Positions 27,161-36,086 of a stretch of 64,000 nt of DNA are shown piece after piece. The stretch is from Paraclostridium tenue. GTDB taxonomy: Bacteria; Bacillota; Clostridia; Peptostreptococcales; Peptostreptococcaceae. The position numbers and the translations under genes are program-made. How positions within the stretch are numbered: the first letter of the stretch is position 1; every line of letters begins with the position of its first letter. A model generated the notes under the pieces. That model was not told where the DNA came from. It did not search any database and saw only the letters and a list, made by a program, of their open reading frames with translations. The stretch is taken from NCBI RefSeq assembly GCF_039521565.1, contig NZ_BAAACP010000003.1:1-64000 (forward strand), written 5' to 3'.

Positions 27161-27361
27161 ATGTTAACAAGATTTTTCGGCGATGATGGATGTTTTGGTG
27201 GAGGAGCATGGTGGATAATAGTATTATTCTTCTTATTCCTAGCATTTGGAGAAACTTGGGTAGAAATTGACATAATGGCATGGATACCTTTCTTAATATT
27301 ATTATTAATAACTTGTTCTTGTGCAGGATTCTTTGATGATAATGATGGTTGTGGATGCTAA
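27161..27361 (+). CDS. Small Trp/Cys/Gly-rich two-helix membrane protein, array member 5
   Basis: A 66-aa paralogue with MLTRFFGDDGCFGGGAWW, helix 1 IIVLFFLFLAF, a loop GETWVEIDIMA in which the two loop Cys of the other copies are replaced, helix 2 WIPFLILLLI and a longer CSC...DDNDGCGC tail. AGGAGG precedes the ATG. It has its own predicted sigma-K promoter and a strong terminator. Confidence 0.8.
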   Translation: MLTRFFGDDGCFGGGAWWIIVLFFLFLAFGETWVEIDIMAWIPFLILLLITCSCAGFFDDNDGCGC

Positions 27362-27382
27362 TTAAATAACTATAAAATATAC

Positions 27383-27421
27383 AAAAATAACACGTCAGTA
27401 TATTACTGACGTGTTATTTTT
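27383..27421 (+). terminator. Terminator behind array member 5
   Basis: A perfect 18-bp stem (27383-27400 with 27404-27421) ends in a T-run. It closes the array. Confidence 0.9.
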
Positions 27422-27532
27422 TGTCGAAATATATTTAAATCGTTCTAAAATTATGATAAAATTAATTTTTGCACAGATTAAAGAATATATTTTATTAAAT
27501 ATAGTAAAAATGAAGATAAGGAGGAATGCTAA

Positions 27533-28546
27533 ATGAAAACAAATGTAACAATAAAAGATGTAGCTAAGAAAGCAGGCGTTTCTATATCTACAGTATCAAG
27601 AGTAATAAATGATTCTAAGCCAGTTACTGATGAAGTAAAGCAAAAGGTATTAGATGTTATAAAGGAAACTGGATATGTTCCAAATCCATTAGCAAGAAGC
27701 TTAGTAACTAAAAAAAGTCAATTAATAGGAGTAATAGTTCCTGAAGTTTCGGATTCATTTGTTAGTGAATTATTAAACGGGATAGAAGAAGTTGCTAAGA
27801 TGTATGATTATGATATATTATTAGCAAATACATATTCAGATAAGGAACAAGAATTAAAAAGTATAAACTTATTAAGAGCTAAACAAGTAGAAGGTATAGT
27901 TATGATGTCTTGGAAGGTGGATGAAGAGCATTTAAACTATATACAAAACTGCAGAATACCAGCAGTATATGTAAGTAAAACTGCTAGAAATTATGATGTT
28001 TATTCTGTAAGTATAAGCAATACAGATGCTACTTACGATATGACAAAGTATCTTATAGATAAAGGTCATAGAAAGATATCATTTATAATGACTAGTGAAG
28101 ACGATACTGTTTTAGAAGCAGAAAGATACTTAGGATTTGAAAAGGCTATGAAAGATAATAATATAGAAATAGATAAATCTTTAGTAAAAAATGCAGGAAC
28201 TACATATAAGTATGGTTATGATAAGATGAAAGAAGTATTAGATGCAGGAAATGTACCTGATGCAGTATTTGTTACAGGTGATGAAGCAGCTATAGGAGCT
28301 CTTAATGCAATATGTGATGCAGGATATAGAGTTCCAGAAGATATATCTGTAGCTGGATTTAACGATGCTAAAATAGCTTCTATGTATAGACCTAAATTAA
28401 CAACAGTTCATCAACCTTTATATGATATGGGAGCTGTAGCAATAAGAATGGTAATAAAAATGATTGATAAAGAAGTTTTAGATAATAAAAAAGTAGAACT
28501 TCCATATAGAATAGTAGAAAGAGAAAGTGTTATAGAAAGACACTAA
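27533..28546 (+). CDS. LacI/GalR-family transcriptional regulator (CcpA-like)
   Basis: A 337-aa regulator. Residues 5-60 are the LacI-type helix-turn-helix (TIKDVAKKAGVSISTVSRVI) with the hinge helix NPLARSLVTKK, and the rest is a periplasmic-binding-protein-like effector domain. It resembles CcpA and related global regulators, but the ligand cannot be read from sequence. AAGGAGG precedes the ATG. A strong terminator separates it from hutH, so it is transcribed alone; control of the hut operon is possible but unproven. Confidence 0.85.
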   Translation: MKTNVTIKDVAKKAGVSISTVSRVINDSKPVTDEVKQKVLDVIKETGYVPNPLARSLVTKKSQLIGVIVPEVSDSFVSELLNGIEEVAKMYDYDILLANTYSDKEQELKSINLLRAKQVEGIVMMSWKVDEEHLNYIQNCRIPAVYVSKTARNYDVYSVSISNTDATYDMTKYLIDKGHRKISFIMTSEDDTVLEAERYLGFEKAMKDNNIEIDKSLVKNAGTTYKYGYDKMKEVLDAGNVPDAVFVTGDEAAIGALNAICDAGYRVPEDISVAGFNDAKIASMYRPKLTTVHQPLYDMGAVAIRMVIKMIDKEVLDNKKVELPYRIVERESVIERH

Positions 28547-28547
28547 T

Positions 28548-28584
28548 AAAAAGCATGTTATCTATTTTAGATAACATGCTTTTT
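28548..28584 (+). terminator. Terminator of the LacI-family gene
   Basis: A perfect 17-bp stem (28548-28564 with 28568-28584) ends in T5. Confidence 0.9.
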
Positions 28585-28704
28585 ATTATATACATACTAT
28601 AAAGTCGACAATTTTAGATAAATTAAAATTAAATTTAAAAGAATAATTTTATATATAAATTTAAAAATATATAATTAATTAACAATATACATTTAAAACA
28701 AAGG

Positions 28705-28719
28705 AAATGAATTTCATTT
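28705..28719. promoter_or_regulatory. Palindrome upstream of hutH, candidate operator
   Basis: AAATGAA-T-TTCATTT is a perfect 7-1-7 inverted repeat 55 nt before the hutH start. It is not a recognised cre, CodY or ArgR site. Position and symmetry suggest a dimeric regulator site, but it is short. Confidence 0.35.
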
Positions 28720-28774
28720 GTAGAAGATACTTAAATACTTACACATTTAATTTTTTATAGGGGGGAACATATAT

Positions 28775-30340
28775 ATGAATAAAATAATTATAGATGGAAG
28801 AGATTTGACTATAGAAGATGTAGTAAATGTATCCAGAAATGGGTATAAAGTGGAGTTAAGTGATAATGTAATAAATAAGGTTAAAATAGCTAGGGAATTA
28901 GTAGATAAATTTGTTGATGATAAAAAGGTCATATATGGTATAACTACAGGATTTGGTAAATTCTCAGATGTAGTAATATCTAAAGAAGAGACTCATACAC
29001 TCCAACGAAATTTAATTATAAGCCATGCATGTGGAGTTGGAGAACCACTAGAAGAAGATATAGTAAGAGCTGTAATGCTACTTAGAATAAATAATTTATC
29101 ACAAGGTTATTCAGGAGTTAGAGTTGAAACCTTAAACACTTTAGTAAATATGTTAAATAATGATGTACATCCGATAATCCCAGAAAAAGGATCATTAGGA
29201 GCATCTGGTGATTTAGCACCTTTAGCGCATATGGTACTTACAATGATAGGTGAGGGAGAAGCTATATATAATGGGAAAAGAATGACTTCTAAAGAAGCTA
29301 TGAATCTTGCAGGAGTTGACATTTTACCTGAATTATCATCAAAAGAAGGCTTAGCACTTATAAATGGAACTCAGGTAATGACTGCCATAGGAGCTCTTAC
29401 TACGTATGATGCTATGAATTTATTAAAATTAGCAGATGTAGCTTTATCATTAACTATGGAATCTTTAAATGGAATTACATGTGCAATGGATGAAAGAGTA
29501 CACTTGGTAAGAGCTCATAGAGGACAAATTAATACAGCTAAAAATGTATTAGATATATTAAGTGAAAGTGAAATGACTACAAAACAAGGTGATTTAAGAG
29601 TTCAGGATGCATACTCTCTTAGATGTTCACCACAAATCCATGGTGCTAGTAAAGATGCAATTGAGTATGTAAAAAATAAAATAAACATAGAAATCAATTC
29701 AGTAACAGACAATCCAATAATATTCCCAGAACAACAAGATGTAATATCAGGAGGAAATTTCCATGGTCAACCTATGGCACTTAGTTTCGATTTCTTGGGA
29801 ATAGCTTTATCAGAGATAGCAAACATATCAGAAAGACGACTAGAAAGATTAGTAAATCCATCATTAAGTAATGGGCTACCAGCATTTTTAACTAAAAATG
29901 GAGGAGTAAACTCCGGATTTATGATAGTACAATATAGTGCAGCATCGTTAGTTTCAGAAAATAAAGTATTAGCACATCCAGCAAGTGTAGATTCAATACC
30001 ATCATCAGCAAATCAAGAAGACCATGTATCTATGGGAACAATAGCAGCTAGAAAAGCAAAAGAAATAATGGAAAATACAAGAGATGTATTAGCTATGGAA
30101 ATATTAGGAGCAGTACAAGCTATAGATTTAAGAGGAAAGAAAAAATTAGGAGTTGGTACTGAAGCAGCATATAATTTAGTTAGAAGTCATATTAATTTCA
30201 TAGAAAAAGATATAGTTATGTATAAAGAAATAAATAAATGCGCTCAAATGATAAAGGAAAATTTAATTGTAGAAGCTGTAGAAAAAGCTTTACAATCTGA
30301 ACTTTTATTAAATGAAGAAATTGCTTTAATTGAAGGTTAA
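28775..30340 (+). CDS. hutH: Histidine ammonia-lyase
   Basis: HutH, 521 aa, deaminates histidine to urocanate, the first step of histidine breakdown. The MIO cofactor forms from Ala-Ser-Gly in GSLGASGDLAPLAHM near residue 142. VQDAYSLRCSPQIHGAS and NPIIFPEQQDVISGGNFHGQ are also typical of the family. AGGGGGGAAC precedes the ATG. It is the first gene of a five-gene hut operon. Substrate is assigned with confidence because all downstream pathway genes follow. Confidence 0.95.
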   Translation: MNKIIIDGRDLTIEDVVNVSRNGYKVELSDNVINKVKIARELVDKFVDDKKVIYGITTGFGKFSDVVISKEETHTLQRNLIISHACGVGEPLEEDIVRAVMLLRINNLSQGYSGVRVETLNTLVNMLNNDVHPIIPEKGSLGASGDLAPLAHMVLTMIGEGEAIYNGKRMTSKEAMNLAGVDILPELSSKEGLALINGTQVMTAIGALTTYDAMNLLKLADVALSLTMESLNGITCAMDERVHLVRAHRGQINTAKNVLDILSESEMTTKQGDLRVQDAYSLRCSPQIHGASKDAIEYVKNKINIEINSVTDNPIIFPEQQDVISGGNFHGQPMALSFDFLGIALSEIANISERRLERLVNPSLSNGLPAFLTKNGGVNSGFMIVQYSAASLVSENKVLAHPASVDSIPSSANQEDHVSMGTIAARKAKEIMENTRDVLAMEILGAVQAIDLRGKKKLGVGTEAAYNLVRSHINFIEKDIVMYKEINKCAQMIKENLIVEAVEKALQSELLLNEEIALIEG

Positions 30341-30365
30341 AAGAAATATAAGGGGGATAAATTAT

Positions 30366-32411
30366 ATGGCTACTTTAGAAAAAGTTATGAATGTTTCAAA
30401 TGAAAGTATTGAAGATGCAATGACTATTAAGCTAGATTATATACCAAATGAAATACCAAAATTTATGGAGGGTATAAGAAGAGCACCAAAAAGAGAAGCT
30501 AAATTATCAGAATCGGATGTAAAATTAGCTTTAAAAAATGCTTTAAGATATATACCAGAAGAATATCATGAAAAATTAGCTCCTGAGTTTTTAAATGAAC
30601 TTATGAGTACTGGAAGAATATATGGTTATAGATTTAGACCAGAAGGAAAATTAAAAGGGAAATCAATAGATGAATATAAAGGAAAATGCACAGAAGCTAA
30701 AGCATTTCAAGTTATGATAGATAATAATTTAGATTTTGATATAGCATTATATCCATATGAACTTGTTACATATGGAGAAACAGGTCAAATTTTTCAAAAT
30801 TGGATGCAATATGTGCTAGTAAAAAAATATTTAGAAGAAATGAATCAAGATCAAACTTTAGTAATACAATCAGGTCATCCTGTAGGATTATTTAAATCTA
30901 AGCCAGAAGCTCCAAGAGTAATAATAACTAATGGATTAATGGTAGGTTTATTTGATAATCAAGAAGAGTGGAAAAGAGCATCAGCAATAGGTGTATCTAA
31001 TTATGGACAAATGACTGCTGGAGGATGGATGTATATAGGACCTCAAGGTATCGTTCATGGAACTTATTCAACATTACTAAATGCTGGAAGATTAATACTA
31101 GGTATACCTGAAGAAGAAAACTTATCTGGAAAACTTTTTATAACTTCAGGGCTAGGAGGTATGAGTGGAGCACAAGGAAAAGCTGTAGAAATAGCAGGTG
31201 GAGTAGGAATAATAGCTGAAGTTGATTATTCAAGAATAGAAACTAGATATACACAAGGGTGGGTAAGTAAAGTTACTAGTACTTGTGAAGAAGCCTTTAA
31301 TATAGCTAAGGAATACATGGATAAGAAGGAGCCATGTGCAATAGCTTATCATGGTAATATAGTAGACTTGCTTCAATATGCAATAAAAAATAACATACAT
31401 GTAGATTTGCTTTCAGATCAAACCTCTTGTCATGCAGTTTATGATGGAGGTTATTGTCCTCAAGGAATAAGTTTTAAAGAAAGAACTGAACTTTTAGCTA
31501 ATGATAAAGAAAAATTTGTGAAATTAGTTGATGAAACTTTAAAAGCTCACTTTAAAGCTATTAAAGATTTAACTAGTAAGGGAAGTTATTTCTTCGACTA
31601 TGGAAATAGCTTTATGAAAGCTGTCTATGATGCTGGGTGTATAGAAATATCTAAAAATGGAGTAGATGAAAAGGATGGATTTATATTCCCTTCATACGTT
31701 GAAGATATATTAGGACCACAATTATTTGATTATGGATATGGTCCATTTAGATGGGTTTGCTTAAGTGGAAAAAAAGAAGATTTAATAAAAACTGATAAGG
31801 CAGCTATGGATTGTATAGATCCTGATAGAAGATATCAAGATAGAGATAACTGGATATGGATAAAAGATGCAGAGAAAAATGGTTTAGTAGTTGGAACACA
31901 AGCAAGAATCCTTTATCAAGATGCTATGGGAAGAACAAAAATAGCTCTTAAATTTAATGAAATGGTAAGACGTGGAGAAATAGGACCTGTAATGTTAGGT
32001 AGGGACCATCATGATGTATCTGGAACAGATTCTCCATTTAGAGAAACTTCTAATATAAAAGATGGAAGTAATATAATGGCTGATATGGCAACTCATTGTT
32101 TTGCTGGAAATGCAGCTAGAGGTATGAGTTTAATAGCTCTTCACAATGGAGGAGGAGTTGGGATAGGTAAATCTATAAATGGTGGCTTTGGAATGGTATT
32201 AGATGGTTCTCACAGGGTAGATGAAATATTAAGAACTGCTATGCCATGGGATGTTATGGGAGGAGTAGCAAGACGTGCTTGGGCAAGAAATGAAAATTCT
32301 ATAACAACTGTTATGGAATACAACAAAATGTGTCAAGGTCAAGACCATATAACACTACCATATATAGTTGATGAAGACTTAATAAATCAAGTTATAGAAG
32401 CTAATAACTAA
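30366..32411 (+). CDS. hutU: Urocanate hydratase, long form
   Basis: Urocanase converts urocanate to imidazolonepropionate using tightly bound NAD. The ATG at 30366 is chosen because AAGGGGG sits 10 nt before it; a longer in-frame opening from 30330 overlaps the end of hutH and lacks such a site. At 681 aa it is longer than the roughly 555-aa Bacillus and Pseudomonas enzymes, with about 90 extra N-terminal residues before the alignable YELVTYGETGQIFQNW region and a longer C-terminus. QTSCHAVYDGGY, DYGNSF, MLGRDHHDVSG and ALHNGGGVGIG are conserved family motifs. Confidence 0.93.
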   Translation: MATLEKVMNVSNESIEDAMTIKLDYIPNEIPKFMEGIRRAPKREAKLSESDVKLALKNALRYIPEEYHEKLAPEFLNELMSTGRIYGYRFRPEGKLKGKSIDEYKGKCTEAKAFQVMIDNNLDFDIALYPYELVTYGETGQIFQNWMQYVLVKKYLEEMNQDQTLVIQSGHPVGLFKSKPEAPRVIITNGLMVGLFDNQEEWKRASAIGVSNYGQMTAGGWMYIGPQGIVHGTYSTLLNAGRLILGIPEEENLSGKLFITSGLGGMSGAQGKAVEIAGGVGIIAEVDYSRIETRYTQGWVSKVTSTCEEAFNIAKEYMDKKEPCAIAYHGNIVDLLQYAIKNNIHVDLLSDQTSCHAVYDGGYCPQGISFKERTELLANDKEKFVKLVDETLKAHFKAIKDLTSKGSYFFDYGNSFMKAVYDAGCIEISKNGVDEKDGFIFPSYVEDILGPQLFDYGYGPFRWVCLSGKKEDLIKTDKAAMDCIDPDRRYQDRDNWIWIKDAEKNGLVVGTQARILYQDAMGRTKIALKFNEMVRRGEIGPVMLGRDHHDVSGTDSPFRETSNIKDGSNIMADMATHCFAGNAARGMSLIALHNGGGVGIGKSINGGFGMVLDGSHRVDEILRTAMPWDVMGGVARRAWARNENSITTVMEYNKMCQGQDHITLPYIVDEDLINQVIEANN

Positions 32412-32487
32412 AGTAAATAATGGTTAACTATATATTTAGTTAGCCACTAAAAATAAGTATTAATATGATTATAGGGGGATTATTAAT

Positions 32488-33381
32488 ATGGCTATAGTAC
32501 AATGTGTACCTAATTTTAGTGAAGGTAGAGATTTAGATAAAATAGAAAAGATAGTTGCACCTTTAAGAGGAAAAGAAGGAGTTAAACTTTTAAATTATGA
32601 AGCTGACAAAGATTATAATAGGGTTGTAGTTACTGTAATAGGAGAACCTAAAGCTGTAAAAAATGCAGTTTTAGAAGCTATAGGAGTAGCTAAAGAGGTT
32701 ATAGATATGAACACACACAAAGGACAACACTCAAGATTTGGAGCAACAGATGTGTGTCCATTTATACCTATAAAGGATATGACTATGGATGAAGCTGTAG
32801 AATTAGCTAAAGAAATAGGAGAAGAAGTATCTAAATTATATGATATACCAGTATTTTTATATGAAAGTGCAGCATCAAAACCAGAAAGAGAAAACTTAGC
32901 TAAAGTAAGAAAAGGAGAGTATGAAGGGTTAGATGCTAAATTTGAAGATCCTAATTGGGCTCCAGACTTTGGATTAGCTAAAAAACACCCTACAGCAGGA
33001 GCAATAGCAATAGGAGCAAGAAAGCCTTTAATAGCATACAATATAAATTTAGATACCCCAAACATAGAAATAGCATCTAATATAGCCAAAACTATAAGAC
33101 AGTCTAGTGGTGGATATAGATTTATAAAAGCAGGACCAGTAGAAATTCCAGAAAGAGGGATAACTCAAGTTACAATGAATTTGACAGACTATACAAAGAC
33201 TGCTATGTATAGAGCTTTTGAAGCTGTAAAGATGGAAGCAAGAAGATATGGGGTTAATGTTATGGGAAGTGAAATAGTTGGACTATGTCCTATGGAAGCT
33301 TTAGTTGACTGTGCTTCTTATTATTTAGGTCTTGAAAATTTCTCTCTAGATAAAGTTTTAGAGACTAGTTTAATGGAGTAG
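32488..33381 (+). CDS. ftcD: Glutamate formiminotransferase
   Basis: A 297-aa formiminotransferase that moves the formimino group from formiminoglutamate to tetrahydrofolate, giving glutamate. Hallmarks: VQCVPNFSEGRD at the N terminus, THKGQHSRFGATDVCPFIP in the active site, and an EIVGLCPMEAL stretch near the end. It matches the N-terminal domain of mammalian FTCD; the cyclodeaminase domain is encoded separately at 34742. The ATG has AGGGGGATTA upstream. It lies 4 nt before hutI. Confidence 0.93.
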   Translation: MAIVQCVPNFSEGRDLDKIEKIVAPLRGKEGVKLLNYEADKDYNRVVVTVIGEPKAVKNAVLEAIGVAKEVIDMNTHKGQHSRFGATDVCPFIPIKDMTMDEAVELAKEIGEEVSKLYDIPVFLYESAASKPERENLAKVRKGEYEGLDAKFEDPNWAPDFGLAKKHPTAGAIAIGARKPLIAYNINLDTPNIEIASNIAKTIRQSSGGYRFIKAGPVEIPERGITQVTMNLTDYTKTAMYRAFEAVKMEARRYGVNVMGSEIVGLCPMEALVDCASYYLGLENFSLDKVLETSLME

Positions 33382-33385
33382 ATTT

Positions 33386-34675
33386 ATGAGTGTTGATTTA
33401 ATTATAAAAAATATAGGAAAACTAGCTACTATGAGAGGCAAATCGCCTTTCATAGGTAAAGCTATGGATGATATAGAAATAATAGAAAATGCATATGTTG
33501 CAGTGAAAGATGGAAAGTTTTATGAAATAGGAATTGGAAATGATTATAATCACTTAATAGATGCACATACAATAATAGATGATGCCAAAGGTAAATTAGT
33601 TACACCTGGGCTTATTGATGCTCATACGCATTTAGTTCATGGTGGAAGTCGTGAAAATGAATTTGCTAAAAAAATTACAGGTGTTCCTTACTTAGATATA
33701 TTAAAAAGTGGAGGAGGAATATTAAGCACAGTAAAAGCAACAAAAAGTGCAAGTTTTGAGCAACTTTATGATAAAGCTAGAAAAAGTTTAGATAGGATGT
33801 TGGAATTTGGAGTAACTACAGTAGAATCTAAAAGTGGATACGGATTAGAATTAGATACAGAAGTAAAACAATTAAAGGTTGCTAATAAATTGGGAAAAGA
33901 TCACCCTATAAGCTTAATACATACTTTCTTAGGAGCTCATGCTATCCCTTTAGAATATAAAGAAGACCCAGACAAATTTGTTGATATAATTATAAACGAT
34001 ATGATGCCTAAAGTTAAAGAACTTGAGTTAGCTGAATTTTGTGATGTATTTTGCGAAGATTCAGTATTTAATATAAATCAGACTAGAAAGATATTTAAAA
34101 AAGCTAAAGAATTAGGATATAAATTAAAGATACATGCAGATGAAATTGTATCACTAGGTGGAGCAGAGCTTTCGGCTGAAGTTGAATGTGTATCGGCAGA
34201 TCATCTAATGGCTGCTAGTGATGAAGGGATAAGATTAATGTCACAAAAAAATGTAGTAGCCAATATACTTCCAGCTACATCTTTTAATTTAAATAAAGAA
34301 TATGCTAATGTTAGAAAGATGATAGATACAAATTTAGCAGTTTCATTATCAAGTGATTATAATCCAGGTAGTTGTCCAAGTGAAAACTTACAATTTGTAA
34401 TGCAATTAGGTTGTTTAGGATTAAAAATGACACCAAATGAAGTATTAAGTGCTGTTACTATTAACGCTGCATGTGCAATAGATAGACAAGATTGTATAGG
34501 ATCAATTGATATAGGAAAAGATGCAGATTTAGTAATATTTGATTCACCTAATGTAGAATATTTAATGTATCACTTTGGAATAAATCATACTTATCGTGTA
34601 TATAAATGTGGAGAGTTAGTTGTTGATGATAAACATACAATATACGATAAAAAGTGTGAATGTATATTGAATTAA
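33386..34675 (+). CDS. hutI: Imidazolonepropionase
   Basis: HutI, 429 aa, hydrolyses imidazolonepropionate to formiminoglutamate. It is an amidohydrolase-fold metalloenzyme: GLIDAHTHLVHGGSRENEF (HxH metal motif), the ESKSGYGLELDTE segment, KIHADEIVSLGGAELSAE, and LSSDYNPGSCPSENL near residue 320. It starts 4 nt after ftcD, so translation is likely coupled. Within the pathway it acts between HutU and FtcD. Confidence 0.95.
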   Translation: MSVDLIIKNIGKLATMRGKSPFIGKAMDDIEIIENAYVAVKDGKFYEIGIGNDYNHLIDAHTIIDDAKGKLVTPGLIDAHTHLVHGGSRENEFAKKITGVPYLDILKSGGGILSTVKATKSASFEQLYDKARKSLDRMLEFGVTTVESKSGYGLELDTEVKQLKVANKLGKDHPISLIHTFLGAHAIPLEYKEDPDKFVDIIINDMMPKVKELELAEFCDVFCEDSVFNINQTRKIFKKAKELGYKLKIHADEIVSLGGAELSAEVECVSADHLMAASDEGIRLMSQKNVVANILPATSFNLNKEYANVRKMIDTNLAVSLSSDYNPGSCPSENLQFVMQLGCLGLKMTPNEVLSAVTINAACAIDRQDCIGSIDIGKDADLVIFDSPNVEYLMYHFGINHTYRVYKCGELVVDDKHTIYDKKCECILN

Positions 34676-34741
34676 ATTATATATACTTAATTTAGTAGTT
34701 TATATAATTAACAAATATACATAAATTAAGGGGGATAGTAT

Positions 34742-35395
34742 ATGAAATTAGTTGAAATGACTATAGAAGATTTTTCGAAAGAAGTAGACTCGAATTCACC
34801 AGCTCCAGGAGGTGGATCAGTTTCAGCATTAGCTTCAAATATAGGCATTAGCTTAGCTAGGATGATGGCAAACTTAAGCTTTGGAAAGAAAAAATATGAA
34901 AGCCTAGATGAGTCTGTAAGATTAGAGTTTACAGATAGATTTAATAAACTAGGAGATATAAGACAAGAATTAATGATATTAGTAGATAAAGATACAGAAT
35001 CATTTGAAGAATATATGAAGGCTATAAGGATGCCAAAAGATACTAATGAAGAAATACAACAAAGAAAAACAGCAATTAAATGTGCACAAGAATTTTCTAT
35101 AGAAGTTCCATTTAAAACAGCATCAGTTTCTATGGAGGCATTAGAATTATTAAATTATATCGTTAAATATGGAAATCAAAATGCTATAACAGATATAGGT
35201 GTAGGAACTTTACTTATATACAGTGGTATTGAAGGAGCTGTACTCAATGTAAAGGTTAATTTATTAGGTTTAGAAGACGAAGAAATGATTAATAATTATA
35301 CTATTAAGTGTAATGATTTAATAAAAAGAGCATGTTATATTAAAGATGAGATAATTGGGGATATACATAGTAAATTAGAGCCAATAAAAGCATAA
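34742..35395 (+). CDS. fchA: Formimidoyltetrahydrofolate cyclodeaminase
   Basis: A 217-aa cyclodeaminase that converts formimino-THF to methenyl-THF plus ammonia, so the histidine ring carbon enters the folate pool. The N-terminal SNSPAPGGGSVSALASNIG is the folate-binding hallmark, and the all-helical remainder fits the family. AAGGGGGATAG precedes the ATG. It closes the hut operon. Its last five codons lie inside a long perfect inverted repeat (35381-35439). Confidence 0.92.
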   Translation: MKLVEMTIEDFSKEVDSNSPAPGGGSVSALASNIGISLARMMANLSFGKKKYESLDESVRLEFTDRFNKLGDIRQELMILVDKDTESFEEYMKAIRMPKDTNEEIQQRKTAIKCAQEFSIEVPFKTASVSMEALELLNYIVKYGNQNAITDIGVGTLLIYSGIEGAVLNVKVNLLGLEDEEMINNYTIKCNDLIKRACYIKDEIIGDIHSKLEPIKA

Positions 35396-35439
35396 AAAAT
35401 GTAACCTATTATAGGTTACATTTTTTATGCTTTTATTGG
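35381..35439. terminator. Bidirectional terminator with 29-bp perfect arms spanning two gene ends
   Basis: Bases 35381-35409 are the exact reverse complement of 35411-35439, around a single central T. The core (AAAAAATGTAACCTAT and its mirror) is a normal bidirectional terminator. The outer arms contain the last codons and stop codon of fchA on one side and of the Lys-rich gene on the other. A 29-bp arm is much longer than termination needs. Confidence 0.85.
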
Positions 35440-35882
35440 TCTGTATGCTTTTTAACTTTTTTTACAACCTTTTTAACTTTCTTACTTTGTTTAGAACTTT
35501 CATTTGATTTATCATGATTAGTTGATTTTGGCGTTTTATGAGATTCAGATTTATTTGATTTTTTATTAGATATTTCTTTTTTAGAGTGATCAGATTTAGA
35601 TTTTTTAGATTTTTTGCTATTTACTTTTTCTTGAGCTTCAGCATTAGCTATTTTATTCATTATAGTATCTACTTTTTTTCTTTGATTTTCATCTAAAAAG
35701 GCCTTGAATTTTTCAACTACCTCTTCTTTACCTTGAAGTGTTTTACCTATTTTAACTAATTCATCCATAAGTTCATCTTCTGACTTATCCTTATAACTGT
35801 CTGCTATTTCTTCAATTTTATTTTTATCTATATTTTTTTCCTTTGCGAATTTTTCCATAGCTTCCTTATCTATTTTTTTCAT
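35433..35882 (-). CDS. Lys/Ser-rich protein with basic low-complexity tail
   Basis: I do not recognise this 149-aa protein. Residues 1-85 look like a small helical domain (EKFAKEKNIDKNKIEEIADS ... FKAFLDENQRKKVDTIMNKI). The rest is a very basic low-complexity tail of Lys, Ser, Asn and His ending VKKVVKKVKKHTDQ. Such tails often bind nucleic acids or acidic polymers. AGAGGTG precedes the ATG. It is divergent from the acidic protein gene at 36087, and the opposite charge of the two products is notable. Function is open. Confidence 0.7.
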   Translation of the reverse strand: MKKIDKEAMEKFAKEKNIDKNKIEEIADSYKDKSEDELMDELVKIGKTLQGKEEVVEKFKAFLDENQRKKVDTIMNKIANAEAQEKVNSKKSKKSKSDHSKKEISNKKSNKSESHKTPKSTNHDKSNESSKQSKKVKKVVKKVKKHTDQ

Positions 35883-36020
35883 AAAAGCACCTCTTTCAAT
35901 AATATATATTTAATTACTTTCATATTATTTATATATAGAAGTATTAGATAAATTATGATTAATAATATGAAAAATAAAAAATACTTATAAATAATATATA
36001 TGCAGACATATAAAAAAAGT

Positions 36021-36049
36021 AACAATAATAGTAAATAAAACATAGTTTA
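36021..36049 (+). promoter_or_regulatory. Predicted sigma-K promoter of the acidic protein gene
   Basis: AACA (36021-36024), exactly 16 nt, CATAGTTTA (36041-36049): a full match to the sigma-K consensus mACm-N16-CATAnnnTA. It is 38 nt before the GTG start. Confidence 0.6.
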
Positions 36050-36086
36050 TATATTAGGAGTAGTATATAGTAAGGGGTGACTGGGA

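Noticed and set aside
30330..30365. Upstream extension of hutU overlapping hutH
   Set aside because: No ribosome binding site for it; AAGGGGG points to the ATG at 30366.
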